Below are positions 30,121 to 42,486 of a stretch of 64,000 nt of DNA, piece by piece. The notes under the pieces are model-generated. The model had not been told where the DNA came from and searched no databases. It worked only from the letters and a program-made list of their open reading frames with translations. Every line of letters begins with the position of its first letter. The first letter of the stretch is position 1. Origin of the DNA: Diphasiastrum complanatum (Eukaryota > Streptophyta > Lycopodiopsida > Lycopodiales > Lycopodiaceae); contig CM055112.1 of the NCBI GenBank assembly GCA_029204225.1, positions 22,882,578 to 22,946,577 on the forward strand. Direction: 5' to 3'. Both the position numbers and the translations under genes were made by a program.

Positions 30121-32028
30121 TAAACTTTTAAAAGCTTCATTTAGATGGAGGGGCATATTCCCATCATAGTGCATCATAGTGGATCCACCCTCGTCACATT
30201 GGATCCACCCTTACCAAGGGTGGATGCAGAGACGATGGAGGATGTAAGGAGCTCTCCACCACCCTTGGATGGGGCAAGGGACCACCTTGCATTATAAACT
30301 CCTCCCTTGTATATGGGTCTCAAAAGTTATATGAATGAATTACTAAGATCGAGTTTGGAGACCCCATTACTTGATTTCTAATGATGAGGACTTGATTTTG
30401 TGTGCTTGGTTGAAGTTTTAAGCCCTTCATGGATAGAATATGAAAATAATGAGCCCTCTTGGATGGAACCTAAAAATCTAATTCGTTAAGGTATCCTGGG
30501 CTTAATAATTTTTGAGACACGTTGAGTTAGATAGTTTGTGCTTATCAACATATTATGGATTTTCTTGTCTCACTACTAGGCTCAACAAGATGGCTCTCCA
30601 TTAATTTCCACAATATGCCTCTAATCCCCTATTGGAGCCAAGTTGGATAAGAGGGTACCATGTGGCAATCGAGACACAAATCCGAGTCTTAGTCTACACC
30701 TGGAGTAAGTACTAGGGACATTTGGAAGCCTATGGAATGTACTTGGCCTGTAAATGTAGATGTACGTTGAGAATATTGTACATAATTCAGCTAGTACTAA
30801 ATAATGTTGTTGCAAAAAAAATCTTCCATAAAAAACATTTATATTGAGGTTACCTTCAATAATGAGCAATATCATTGAGGATGTCAAAGCCCTAGTTATG
30901 GCAGCTAGGCAACAAAGAGTACAATGGATAGATGGTATGTTCTAGTGTGTAGAGCATAATGTATGATTGGTACGAGAGGAAATAGATGCATAGGCTGAAG
31001 AAAGGAACCAACCAACAAACTGACAAGGTTAGTGATTTTATGATTGGCCTTCCTCTAAGAATCGTGTATTTTAAAAAGTGCGAATTTCTCTCTATCAAAT
31101 TAGTTGTGTCAACTTGACCTTGTGGAAATTTGCGACCCCATTTCGGCCACATCCTCCTCTAGATAGTTGTTGATTCCATTCAACCCAAGGGAACATATCA
31201 TACCACATCTTCTACGTGCGCATATTTATCGTCCAAAGCACAAACTAGCTTGTCAAATCTTTCCCACATGGTTCAATGTAACGTGCTACATAGTTGTGCA
31301 TAGAGCTCATCACATCGGTTGGAGGAGAATTTTGGCAATAAAGTCTCTATCCATGTCTATTTGGAATGAAATGTGCACAAAAGCATGTTGTAGGCTAGTT
31401 GTTCTCACTTTCCACCATCAATAGTCCAACTAGCCTCATCAGTTTTCACAATCGAGGTTATGACATGCAAATCCACAAGGGATGGACAATGAAAATCGCT
31501 CAGGGGCTTATGCTTCTAAGCTTGGCAAAAACAACTTCAAATATCAATCGTAGCTCTATGTATTATGTCATTCTTCCTAATCATCTGAGTAGATCATGTA
31601 CCATATTGCCATATCATGACCCATCTGATTTGAGACTACGACGCCAAACAATGAAAAGTTAACCTGGTTGGTCTTGAAGTACAATCTGATGAAATTTTAC
31701 AGCAAAATGAATCCCACTCAATACTAAAAGTGATGAAGGGTGCACATTTGATTGATCTAGATCCAAACTATGAGCTAGAATCAAGATTAGTTGCCAAAAC
31801 TGGCTTATCTTGGCATTTATCTCCACAAAAGGCACATAGATTTGATCAAACACTCCAAAGAAAGGTGCAGCAAGCTTTTTAGACCTATAATCCACTTCAG
31901 TACCATCCCATGAATGCAATAAATACATAAGATCACTCGCATATTCTAAAGCCCCTCACCTAAGGATGCACTAGCCAAGCAAGTCACAACAAAGGAACAC
32001 AAGGGAAACGAATGGTGGACAAACCATC
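30121..32028. other. Degenerate intergenic sequence
   Basis: No gene recognised. 30170-30310 has repeated GGATCCACCCT and ACCAAGGGTGG and a possible TATA (ATTATAAAC, 30292-30300), which together look like part of an old LTR. The rest has short frames without motifs. Confidence 0.3.
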
Positions 32029-32157
32029 CCAACCAAACCTAGATCTTATGGATCTAGCTCCCAAGCTATGGATCAATCGCCCACAAGGGATAGAGGAGTC
32101 ACACCAGCAGCATATAGCTACTAGCACCATAATTCAAGCTTACACTAGTGAGAGTGT
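32029..32157 (+). repeat. Dispersed repeat, copy 2
   Basis: Matches 10449-10527 in the same orientation (CCAACCAAACCTAGATC, ACCAGCAGCATATAGCTACTA, CACTAGTGAGAG), with about 45 extra bases in the middle (CTAGCTCCCAAGC...). Confidence 0.65.
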
Positions 32158-32359
32158 AGTGGGTATTTCCTATCCACCTTCAAACCTAGATCCAAGATCA
32201 ATCAAGCATCAAGAGATGAAGAGGATTATCTTGTTGTCAGCGGAGATTCGTTCCCTTGAGAGCAATAACATAGTCATATTCAAGAACATGCTTTTGATCT
32301 ACATCTAACACTAAGATTAACACTATGATCCATTAACACTACTCAAGTGAAGGTAAAGC

Positions 32360-32541
<182 letters not shown>

Positions 32542-32639
32542 AAGTATAACAAAGATCAATCTCAACAAGTAGCAAATCCAATAAATAGCAATATCCAAAT
32601 AAAACATGAGAGATGGGAAATAAGAGCAAGGAAATCCGA

Positions 32640-33080
32640 TTTCAATCCGTAAGAGGTTCAACTTGCTTTTATTGAAGTGAACATGTAAATGACTTACAAA
32701 GCACCAATATATATAGTGAATTTAGGGCTTTGGCCTCAAATTCAAATTTTGGGAGGAGGCCTTTTTATTCACTAACTTGACTATCAGGCCTTGTGACATT
32801 TAATTCCTGCAAAAAGGCCTAAAGTCCTTTTATTAACTTATAACTAATCAAAATAACTATGCGATCATCGGGTTGGACTTACACACGTAGGGTGCCAAAT
32901 CCCTCTCACTTATTAGCTAGGGTTAGGGTTTCCTTGGGATTGCAAACTCTCCAACATTATCCTCCACCAAAACTATGGCGGTCCCATGCACATCGTGAGA
33001 TCCATTTTGGACAAGCAATTTGGGTAAGGGATGCAAAAGTTATTGCAATTTATCCAAAAGCTGTCAAAATAGGTGATTAG
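32640..33080 (-). repeat. Possible LTR fragment, minus strand
   Basis: The minus strand has ACTATATATATTGG (about 32707-32720) and, about 35 bases later, TTCAATAAAAGC (about 32671-32682), the TATA-to-AATAAA spacing of a short LTR R region. No matching second LTR or primer site was found, so it could be a solo LTR or an old promoter. Confidence 0.3.
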
Positions 33081-35311
33081 AAATTCCTTTTCACTTTGTT
33101 TGAATTTTTCAGATTCTATTTGAGTCTTTCATCCTAATTTCTTTACATAGGCTTTTAGATCATTGTCTTAGCTTTAATTTGGTCCATATGGCAGGTCGTT
33201 TGGAGTAGTATTCAAAAAGTTATGACAAATCTTGCTCTCTAGCTCTAGTTTCACTAGTTTTCTTTCTTCAAAATTTTCATATCTGTTCTATTGTAAATTT
33301 GACCTACCAAATCACCTTCAATTATTGATCTGATTCTATAGCATGATAGAGCTTGTTCTTACTTTTTAGTAGTACCGAGTTTTTGAGAGAGTTATGATCA
33401 AATTAGTGAAGCTTGGTCAGATTTGCTAGAATTCTAGAAGAAAAAAAATTTGTATTTCTTGGTAAGAGAGAAGCACTTCAAAATTTCAATTTTGAAGGGT
33501 CTTTTTGTTGTAATTTTTTTTTTCAATTTCCTCATTTTGAAAGGCCCGTAAGTCTTTTTACATCATTTTTCGACGATTTTTTTTTTAATATTTAATTTAA
33601 ATTATTTTTTTTTATCGCTTTTGAGCGCAGTTGGACTATTTAAAAAGTTCGGCTATCCTATTTGCGCTTGCAACCGATATCCCAGGAAAAAAAAAACTTT
33701 TTAATTTTTTTTTTCCTTCTCCAATATCGATTTCAAGCGCGTTTGCTTCTATGCTCTTGTTCTAATACCTTGTTTGCGCTTGAATCTGATATCAAGTGTA
33801 CAAAGCTCATAACTTCTCTATTTACTTATTATTTTTGCATATTCACGAATACAAACTATTGTTACAACAATGGGAGGAAGGGAAAAGCAAGCAACGGATA
33901 AGACTAATCCCCAAGACAATTTGCCTAGGGAATTGTTGGTAGAACCACAAAATTCTAACCAACAAGAAGTCATTAAAGGTCAACTCCAAGTTACACAAGA
34001 ATTAATTTTATGTACGTTACAAGACATGGAATAGAAACATGCAGCAGATTAAAAAAAGGGGTCAAGAATATATGCTAGCCACCTTCAAAAAGCAAAGTTG
34101 AGAAGAGACAAAGGGAGAGGGAGAATCATCAAGCAGGGGACTCTAGCTTTGATGATAATCTGAAAGAGACATTTATCCACAAGTTTGTTGATGATTCCCC
34201 TTGTTTCTATACGATTCAACAAGGCGATGCAAGGGAAATCACAAAAGTTGTGAAAAAAAAGACCCTACACCCTTTACATCGCAGATATTTCATATGGTGA
34301 ATGACGATCACCCTTTCAAATAGACGGAGGTGAAAGAAGTAGTTGCTAGTTTCTTGAAGGTTGCTACAGCTCCATTATGGAGGATAGTGATATTTTACTA
34401 CAGTTGGCAACAAGTAGAAATACGTCAATTTATGTCATCATTCGATCAAAGTTTTCATGTTCTTATCATAGCATCACTAAGTCCTATGTTTTTGTACATC
34501 ATTTGTAGCACATTTTACAATGTTTATAGTAAGATAAAAGTTCAAAGCTGGCATTGGTTGTCTAACCAAGTGTGTCGGTCCTAATAGAGACAAAGACAAA
34601 TATAATCAATTTTGTGATAGTGGAATCAAATTGGAAAGAATGACCCCACAAATTAGCTATTACAACATTGTTGTTGTTAAATCCTAGTGGTGGCTCATTA
34701 GTAATTTGGAGATTGATATTCGGACAAAAATAGTTGATGTTGTCAACTAGGCATTTGAACTACATAGCTACTTCTAGGAAGGTAATTTTTCTTGCAATAC
34801 CCCTCTTGTTTATGATAAAGTGTTTGTTGAATGATATGTTCCTTCATTTGAGTTCAAAGAAATATTTATAAGAGTATCATGATTAGAAAATACAAGATCT
34901 ACTACAAGCTCTAGAAGATCTTGAAGAAGTAATTGCCACTTCAAATGTTTTCGTGCCTTTTGAAGTTGTTTATTAAGCTGTGAATGAAATTTTATGTGAA
35001 AGAAAGTACAATTAGACCATAAATTGATTCATTAAATCCACAAGAGTGATTGGTTGCATTAGTATCAACAATTCTATCACCATATGCAAGCTAAAATTGA
35101 TCCCATCTTGATATGTAAGCAAGAGCAATCTAAAGCAAAGTGTAAATGATCAAATAGGCTTCACACATGTGAACCATAGCCTGACGTAGGAACAAAGACC
35201 TACGACCAAATTACTAACACTAATTAAAGCATTGGATCCATAAAAATGCATGCAAATATAGGGATAGACTAGCTTGATGTAAAATCTTCAAGATCGCTTC
35301 AAATGGTTCTC
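33081..35311. other. Unassigned degenerate sequence
   Basis: T-rich stretches (33480-33720), then plus-strand fragments starting MGGREKQATDKTNPQDN (33870) that look like a decayed Gag or ORF1 leader; nothing diagnostic follows. A frame at 34330-34584 is hydrophobic and unassigned. Confidence 0.3.
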
Positions 35312-35972
35312 AACAAATGAGCTCCATCATACAAAATGCTTGAGGCTTGGACTGAACTGACTTAGTTTCACATTTGTGGGACATTACATTCACTTGTCTT
35401 TTGGCTTCTCCTAAAGTCTTATACAAATCTATGGCCTCTACGTATTGCATCATCCATTGCAAGTTGTAATGACGTACAATCTGCTCGACGTTTGAGTTCA
35501 CATCTGATCCACTTTGGGAGACCTGCTAAGAACCACAGAATCATAGCATCATTATTAGTCAGTTATGGATCTCATTTTGATCTGAGATGCTTGACCCGTT
35601 CAATGTTATCTCACACCCCCTGTCTCTTTCCCATTTAGTTTTACTTAAAAGTAGGAAATGATCTTCCAAAAAATTTCTGGGCTTAAATCTCATAATGAGG
35701 GCAACTCTAACTACTTCACAATCCAAACATTATGTCGAGTCTTGATTGTAAAACCAATCTTGTGCCGCTCTAGCTAAGGACATAGGAAATAATTTAAGTT
35801 TATCCTCTAGATTAACTTCACCATAGATTTCACATGATTTAGTACAGATCTTGGAAAATTTAAATGGATCAGATGATCCATTGTACTTAGGTAATTCCAA
35901 CTGAAGAGGTCTTCTAATAATAATATGTGGGGGTACCTAGTCAACTTCATATTCAAAATCCGTATATGCCAT
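35312..35972 (-). pseudogene. Ty3/gypsy gag remnant
   Basis: The minus strand starts MAYTDFEYEVD, then after a stop reads RPLQLELPKYNGSSDPFKFS, VNLEDKLKLFPMSLARAAQD with WFYNQ, then VALIMRFKPRNFLEDHF, and further on EAIDLYKTLGEAKRQVNV. This is the order of a plant gypsy Gag core (LPKY.G..DP, KL.LFP.SL...A..W). Several stops and frame changes show it is dead. No protease or RT follows within reach. Confidence 0.7.
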
Positions 35973-36904
35973 TCTCTCAAATCACTTCAGAATAGATAAT
36001 AGATAATGAGATTAGATCTAGATTTTTCACTCTATTCCCTGATTTGACCTAATAAAACTTTATCACTTGATAATAATTAAATTTTGATTTTAGAAAAAAG
36101 ATCTTGATCAAGCGATCAACACTCTAGAAATAAGAATTTCTCATAATCAATATCAAACTGGAATAAAATCTTCAAAAAATTTGACAATATCTAGATCTGA
36201 TAGATCAGAACCCAAAAATAATATTGGCGAACGTTCTCTAGACGAAGATTGACTCGGCGAGGGTTCTTTCAATACTATTTTGGATAAAAAAATCACTTAT
36301 CTGGCTATTTTTGACAAATGGAAAAAACTAACCTTCATCTGATTAACTGTAGGTAGATCTGATAATGATGATGCTGGGGTAGCACTGGCGAAGGTTCTTA
36401 TTGGCGAACAATGACTTTTTGTAGCTTGGCGAGGATTAAATTGGACTTTTTGAATAGATCTAGATACAACCAACCTTCATCAAACTCAAAAATGATGGAT
36501 CACTAGATTTGGAAACTTCAGATAAATCGGAGAAGGTTCATGCGAAGACTCAAGAGTAATATTGCTATTTTTGCAAAAAGAAGCTTTTTTTTTTTTGACA
36601 AAAATAGCTCAGTATAATAACTGATTTTGACTTAACATTAGCCCAAGTTACTGACCAAAAATAGTAAGATGGACTGACTGTGACTCTGGCAAAGGTTCAG
36701 ACAAAGATTCCTCTTAGAGAACTGATATTCTTTCAGAAATGTGTGAAACTTTCTACAAAAGATTACCAACAACTAGTGGAACGGTCACTTTAGTCTTCTA
36801 TTTTGAGAGTTAACCTTCGCCAAGTAAATCTGGATCAAATCTATATATTGTACACCAGACAAAGGTTTCAGGTTATGAAGGAGGAAATCACATCTATCAA
36901 TGAT

Positions 36905-37100
36905 TTGGTGAAGATATCAAGGCTGACTAAGGCCCTCTCAAGCAGAACACCACATGAGATTTGGACAATATCTAAGCCTTCAGTTAAGAACCTGTGAGTA
37001 TTTGGATACATCGCCTACGCGCAGATCCTGAAGGAGACTATGAAGAAATTCAACTTCCAAGGTCTCAAGACCATCTTGATCGGCTATGATATTGATTCAT
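36905..37100 (+). pseudogene. Orphan Copia integrase C-terminal fragment
   Basis: TKALSSRTPHEIWTISKPSV then KNL, stop, VFGYIAYAQI and NFQGLKTILIGY. This is closely related to the Copia A segment at 27413-27570 (KTPHEVWTSSKPSLKNLRVF). It lies 75 bases outside the 5' LTR of Copia B, an element that itself lacks integrase. Confidence 0.8.
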
Positions 37101-37175
37101 CTTTTGTTGTATGATTCTGGGGTTGAATGGGCAGAACGATGTTTTGTGAGATGATGCATTGCACAAGTTTGCAGT

Positions 37176-37987
37176 TGTTAGATTTCTTATGCTCAGTCTT
37201 AAACAAATCGTTCAAGTAATAAGCATCTTGAAAAACCGAATGTCAACAACATATTTTTAGGCCTTCACATTTTTTCCCTTTGAGACTTTTCTATGCCTTA
37301 GAAATCATTTTAAGGCACCTTCATCTTTTTCGTCTTTTTTGCTCCTTAGCAAAAAATGCGACACACTGGCCAAGTGGCTAGAATACCTTAAAAATCATTT
37401 TTAAGGCACATTTGCCTTCTTTGCTCCTTAGCGAAAAATGCGACACACTGGCCAAGTGGCCAGAATACCTTAAAAATAATTTTTAAGGCACCTTCGCCTT
37501 TTTAGCCTTTTTTATTTTTTGCATTTTTGGGCTGACCAACTTCGCCAACTTATGAGTAACCCTAAAAATAGCTGGACAAACAAATATCCCAAAGGCGGTT
37601 GATGGTTACCAACTTTTGTACATATGCAAAGACTGGCATAAATAGTCTTAAAGGCTTGTAAGATATTTCCTCTCTTGTAAATCTCTATATTAGCTGAAGC
37701 AAGCTATGTAAGTGTTAATTTTTGAAATTTTTCTCTCAATCAGAGTTATTTGTAGCCAGCGTTATCACGCTTAGCAAGCTGAAGTTATTACTTCAAGCCA
37801 TTGTACTCACTGTTGATATTTTATCAGAGTGCAATTTTTGTCTCACTATTGCGTCGTTCATTTGCGCAAACTGTATGAATTCTTCAACTTGAATATTTTT
37901 GCTGCTAACTGTTGCGTTTCCGTTCTTATACGCCTACGCTCTGAGCAACCGAGCCTCTGTTGCGCTCACGACCACCGTTTTATGACA
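37176..37987 (+). repeat. 5' LTR of Copia B
   Basis: 812 bases, TGTTAGATTT...TTATGACA. Contains a little over two copies of an approximately 88-bp direct repeat (37300-37490) with GCGACACACTGGCCAAGTGG and AAGGCACCTTCGCCTT-type hairpins. Confidence 0.9.
37300..37490 (+). repeat. U3 tandem repeats in Copia B LTR
   Basis: Units share CTCCTTAGC(G/A)AAAAATGCGA, CACTGGCCAAGTGGC and AATACCTTA, period near 88 bases. The 3' LTR carries the same array (40370-40570). Direct repeats here often act as transcription enhancers in LTRs; that role is inferred. Confidence 0.8.
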
Positions 37988-38000
37988 TGGTATCAGAGCA
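37988..38000 (+). promoter_or_regulatory. Primer binding site of Copia B
   Basis: TGGTATCAGAGCA directly after the 5' LTR, the iMet type. Confidence 0.88.
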
Positions 38001-38130
38001 GACATTTTAGTAATCTGCATTTTTACTACGGATTATCAATCTTGTTTCTATCAAGACGTCATTCTAGCAAATGCACAACCAACAGTATTCCGACAGTGAT
38101 TGTTTCTACCAATGATCTCATTCAACCAGA

Positions 38131-38960
38131 ATGGATACATCATCTAGTTCATCTCTCATTGACAAACTCGATGGAGATAACTACCATCTCTGGAAATTCA
38201 AGATGATGGTTATACTTCTAGCCAAAAAACTGTGGAACATCGTTGATGGCACAGAACTAGAACCAGAAGGTGATGCAGCCGTCATCACCAAGTGGAGACT
38301 GAGAGATGGCAAGGCATTTGCCATGATCACCCTCAACATCAAGGACTCTCACATCAGCCACATACGTGTTGCTCAGACATCTAAGGATGCATGGGACATC
38401 CTAGCAACTCTCTATGACATTAGAGATGTCGCATGATCACCCTCAACATCAAGGACTCTCACATCAGCCACATACGTGTTGCTCAGACAGCTAAGGATGC
38501 ATGGGACATCCTAGCAACTCTCTACGACATTAGAGACGTTACATCCAAGCTCCATCTGAGGAAAAAAAAATTTCAACCTCAGAATGTCTGAAGCAGATAG
38601 TGTTTCGAGTCACCTCAACCTTTCAAAAATCTTATGGAGCAGATGATTGCAACTGGCTTAGTCATAGAAGATTCTGATGCACTCATGACTCTATTATCGA
38701 GTCTACTTGAAGCCTATGAAAATTGGGTAATGGCAATTTTTACCCAGGAGCACCTCACTCTATCAAGAGTAATCTCGTTGTTCCTACAAGAAGAGATCAT
38801 AAGATTAGCATCCTCCTTAGGCTTAGGATCGGATCCTCAAGCTCTGTATTCAAAAAATCAGAAGTTTAGATCTGAGAGATTTACAAAGGCAGATTCTATT
38901 GACAGAAAGAGCAACATGCAGTCTGGACCAAATTTTGGTTCAGGATCGAATTCAAGCTCT
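38131..38960 (+). pseudogene. Copia B gag with 110-bp tandem duplication
   Basis: Starts MDTSSSSSLIDKLDGDNYHL and matches Copia A Gag. At 38322-38431 and 38432-38541 a 110-base block (CATGATCACCCTCAACATCA...) is repeated almost exactly; 110 is not a multiple of three, so the frame shifts and stops after RDVA. Gag continues in another frame at 38634 (MIATGLVIEDSDALMTLLSS). The zinc knuckle is missing. Confidence 0.85.
38322..38541 (+). repeat. Tandem duplication inside Copia B gag
   Basis: Two copies of 110 bases differing at a handful of sites (for example TCTAAGG versus GCTAAGG). Confidence 0.93.
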
Positions 38961-40243
38961 TCCAGATCTGGATTATTCAAAAACCTTCAACCCAGTCGTC
39001 AAACATGCTTCGATCCGCCTACTCCTCTCCTTTGCAGCTGCAGCAGATCTCGAAGTTCATCAGATGAATGTCCAGACCGCTTTCCTCAATGGAATCATCA
39101 AAGAGAAAATCCATATGACACAACCAGAGGGATACGAATTCAAAGGCAAGCAACAACACCTTGTATGCAGAATTCACAAGGCGCTCTATGGGCTGAAACA
39201 ATCACCTAGAGCCTGGTTCCAGAAGATCAATGCATTTCTGATAGAGAATGGTTTTATTTCAAATTCAGCAGACTCGAATGTTTACTTCAAATTTGTATCA
39301 GAATACTTCATCATCATCACTCTCTATGTAGATCAATAACAATCTGAATTTGATGAAGGATACAAAATGCATGCTGGCTCAGGAATACAAGATGAATGAA
39401 ATGGGTCCAGCCCACTATTGTCTCAGAATCCAAATTTAACAAGATTGCAACGTGCTGAAAAAATATGGAATGGCCAACTGCAAACCCAATCACTTTCCAC
39501 TCGACCCTAGACTAAAACTATCAAAGGAACCGTCTCCTTAGACTGAAGCAAAAAAGGAGGAGATGAAACGCTACCCGTTTCAATCCATCATCGGCTCACT
39601 GATGTATGCAATGATCTGCATGTGACCAGACCTTGCATATTTGATCAGTACACTTAGTCAGTTCCAGTAAAATCCAGACATAGCTCATTGGAAAGCACTA
39701 ACAAAGGTCATGAAGTACATTCAAGCAATGACAACTCTCAGCATCTGCTATGGAGGCAACCAAACTTCCAATATCCTTAAAGCCTACACAGATGCGGATT
39801 GGGCAGGAGACCTTGACACCATAAAATCAACATCTAGATTTGTATTTTTATACAACCAAAGCCCAATCTCATGGAACAGCTGGAAGCAGACCTCAGCTGC
39901 ATTATCATCAACAGAATCTGAATACATAGCTGCCACAAATGCAACCAAGGAGGCGATTTGGCTTAGGCAACTGCTTGCAGACCTCAATCTTGCACAACCA
40001 CTTTCTACAACAATCTATTGTGACAATCAAAGCAGAATAGCGCTATCTCTCAATCCGAGATTTCACTCTCGAAGCCAACATATAGAAATCAAGTATCACT
40101 ACCTTAGAGAGAAAGTGCACAATATAGAAGTAGTATTAATTTTCTGCAGAACAAATTACATGGCAGCAGATTACTTCACAAAGGCTCTATCAAAGGAGCA
40201 ACATCTCATATTTAAGATCAAATTTTTTCAAGATCCACATTAA
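38955..40243 (+). pseudogene. Copia B RT and RNase H, broken
   Basis: DLDYSKTFNPVVKHASIRLL begins RT, then DLEVHQMNVQTAFLNG, ALYGLKQSPRAWFQ and TLYVDQ with a stop: the YVDD active site reads YVDQ. About a dozen codons are missing before the frame resumes (KYGMANCKPNHFPLDP). RNase H from 39710 is open to 40243: YTDADWAGD, SSTESEYIA, CDNQSRIAL, SQHIEIKYHYLR and ADYFTKAL, ending shortly before the polypurine tract. Gag joins RT at about 38955 with protease and integrase deleted. Confidence 0.88.
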
Positions 40244-40250
40244 GGGGGAG
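40242..40250 (+). promoter_or_regulatory. Polypurine tract of Copia B
   Basis: AAGGGGGAG directly before the 3' LTR. Confidence 0.85.
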
Positions 40251-41054
40251 TGTTAGATTTCTTATGCTCAGTCTAAACAAATCGTTCAAGTCATGGGCAT
40301 CCTGAAAAATCGAAGGCCGACAACATATTTTTAGGCCGTCATATTTTTTTCCCTTTGAGACTTTTCTATGCCTTAGAAATCATTTTAAGGCACCTTCGCC
40401 TTTTTTGCTCCTTAGCGAAAAATGCGACACACTGGCCAAGTGGCCAGAATACCTTGGAAATCATTTTTAAGGCAGCTTCATCTTTTTCGTCGTTTTTGCT
40501 CCTTAGCGAAAAATGTGACACACTGGCCAAGTGGCCAGAATACCTTAGAAATCATTTTTAAGGCACCTTCGCCTTTCTAGCCTTTTTTGTTTTTCGCATT
40601 TTTGGGCTGACCAACTTCGCCAACTTATGAGTAACCCTAAAGACAGTTGGACAAACAAATATCCCAAAGGCGGTTGACGGTTACCAACTTTTGTACATAT
40701 GCAAAGATTGGCATGAATAGCCTTAAAGGCTTGTAAGATACTTCCTCTCTTGTAAATCTCTATATTAGCTGAAACAAGCTATGTAAGTGTTCATTTTTGA
40801 AATTTTTCTTTCAATCAGAGTTATCTGTAGCCAGCATTATCACGCTCAGCAAGCTGAAGTTATTATTTCAAGCCATTGTACTCACTGTTGATATTTTATT
40901 AGAGTGCAATTTTTGTCTCACTATTGCGTCGTTCATTTGCGCAAACCGTATGAACTGGAATATTTCTGGTGCTAACTGTTGCGTTTCTGTTCCTACACGC
41001 CTACGTTCTGAGCAACCGAGCCTCCGCTGCGCTCATGACCACCGTTTTACGACA
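40251..41054 (+). repeat. 3' LTR of Copia B
   Basis: 804 bases, matching 37176-37987 with substitutions and small indels. Same U3 repeat array. Followed by GCAAT. Confidence 0.9.
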
Positions 41055-41065
41055 GCAATACCATT

Positions 41066-41520
41066 GTGTCAGTTTCAAATTTTGCTTCAAAACCAGAAAC
41101 TCATTGGTAGTATGGTTCAGGGTACAAACTGGACACCATACGTTTTCTCTTCGAAGATATTGCAGTTGGGTTCCGTTTTGGTGGATTTGAACTTGATGCT
41201 ATAGCTCCCTGGAAGGCCTTCAGCTTTTGATCAAATTGTGCCGCCAATTGCTCCACCTGTTGCTTGTGTAGCTTTGTCATTTGTTCCATCAACAGATCTG
41301 TTGATACATTGGAAGTGTTGGAGGTTGATGATATCGAGGGAATTGGATTATGGGCGGGCAAATAGGATTCATCGTTTGAGCCTTCATCCTCTTTCTTGAT
41401 GGCATCTTCCATTGCTTCCTGCAACGTGGCGTACTGCTCCCGTCATTTGAGTTCTTTTTGAATGCTTAGTGGCAACCTTGCGAGATGTGATACCCTAGTC
41501 ATTATAGATTTTCACAAAAT
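41066..41520 (-). pseudogene. Gypsy-type gag C-terminal remnant
   Basis: The minus strand reads HLARLPLSIQKELK, stop, REQYATLQEAMEDAIKKEDE, then a Ser-rich linker and a helical stretch (LLMEQMTKLHKQQVEQLAAQ). The LP...KEL...YATLQEAM pattern is typical of the end of the gypsy Gag core. Copia B inserted next to or into it. No zinc knuckle seen. Confidence 0.5.
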
Positions 41521-42486
41521 CAGTGAATTAGGTAGTATAAAAGGTTTGATCGTTCCCCAAGAGAGAGAGAAATCTCCTCTTTTAGATCGATAAGTGTACA
41601 AAGGATGATGGACAGATGGTGAATGTAATATTCAAGACAGAATACTACAATGACAAATCTGGTTATTCACAGGTATTGAGTGCATTGGCGTCTAGAAACA
41701 CCAATAATGAAACGATTTGGTCAAAGTCTGAATGTATAGAAGGGTACGTTCTCTTCTAGGCTCTTAGGATATCAGTAAGCATTTAATCTGACAACAACAG
41801 GCAAAAAGATCTTTCACACAAAATCTATTCGGCTTTCAATTCATCTTAACAAGCACAAGAATTTAGTCCTTATCACAGCAAGCAAACAAAGCAGAACATC
41901 AATGAAGTTGTCTATATAAACACATAGCTCATTCAGAATTAAGAGAGGTTCTGATTTAGAGTTAAGCTTAAGGCTTCGGCTAATTCCCTGCACACATTAG
42001 TTAGAAGTGTTGCTCTCAGACATTAGAAAATTTGGAATTTAGGACAAGTGAAGAGTGAATGCTGCAACAGATGTGTATCACAATTGGTTACAGACTAACT
42101 CAGAGTGTGTTTGCTCAATTGATAAGAAGTGCAACTATAACAGATTACAGAGGAAAGAAATGCACAGGGTGTAAGAATTGGCTCTCTTCTCTTTATTGAT
42201 AGCTCAATCTCTATGTATGTACAATGGCTCTGATTGTCTCCCTTATAGGAATGAACACCGGCCTGAGCGTCGATCACCAACCATTAAGATGTCGGTTGGG
42301 ATCCGTTAATGTGTCGCTATAGAACATCACAGAAAACGTCACGAGTTCTACTTAAAATGAATTTACAAAATGCAAATAGGCCTTACATGAATCTAGGCAC
42401 TATAGCATATTTCTATGTACAAATTTTGAATTTTTTACAATATAAAACATTGAATTTGGATAATGTGAGATCATAGGCCTCCACAT
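41489..42486 (-). repeat. Probable minus-strand LTR
   Basis: The minus strand has a purine run (GAGGAAGGGAATA) then TGTGGAGGCC at 42486, a TATA-like TCCTATAAGGG (about 42240-42250), AATAAAGAGAAG (about 42190-42201) and an ACA end near 41489. These are LTR landmarks in the right order, but no second copy was found. Boundaries are estimates. Confidence 0.4.

Larger units (their letters stand above)
37176..41054 (+). mobile_element. Copia LTR retrotransposon B, internally deleted
   Basis: 5' LTR (37176-37987), primer site, gag with an internal duplication, direct junction to RT, RNase H, polypurine tract, 3' LTR (40251-41054). A probable target duplication GCAGT/GCAAT flanks it (one mismatch). 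Protease and integrase are absent and RT lacks its second catalytic Asp, so movement would need help from another element. Gag and RT are related to Copia A, but the LTRs are unrelated. Confidence 0.9.

Noticed and set aside
36803-36997. 64-residue frame taken as a new gene
   Set aside because: It is part of the orphan Copia integrase fragment.
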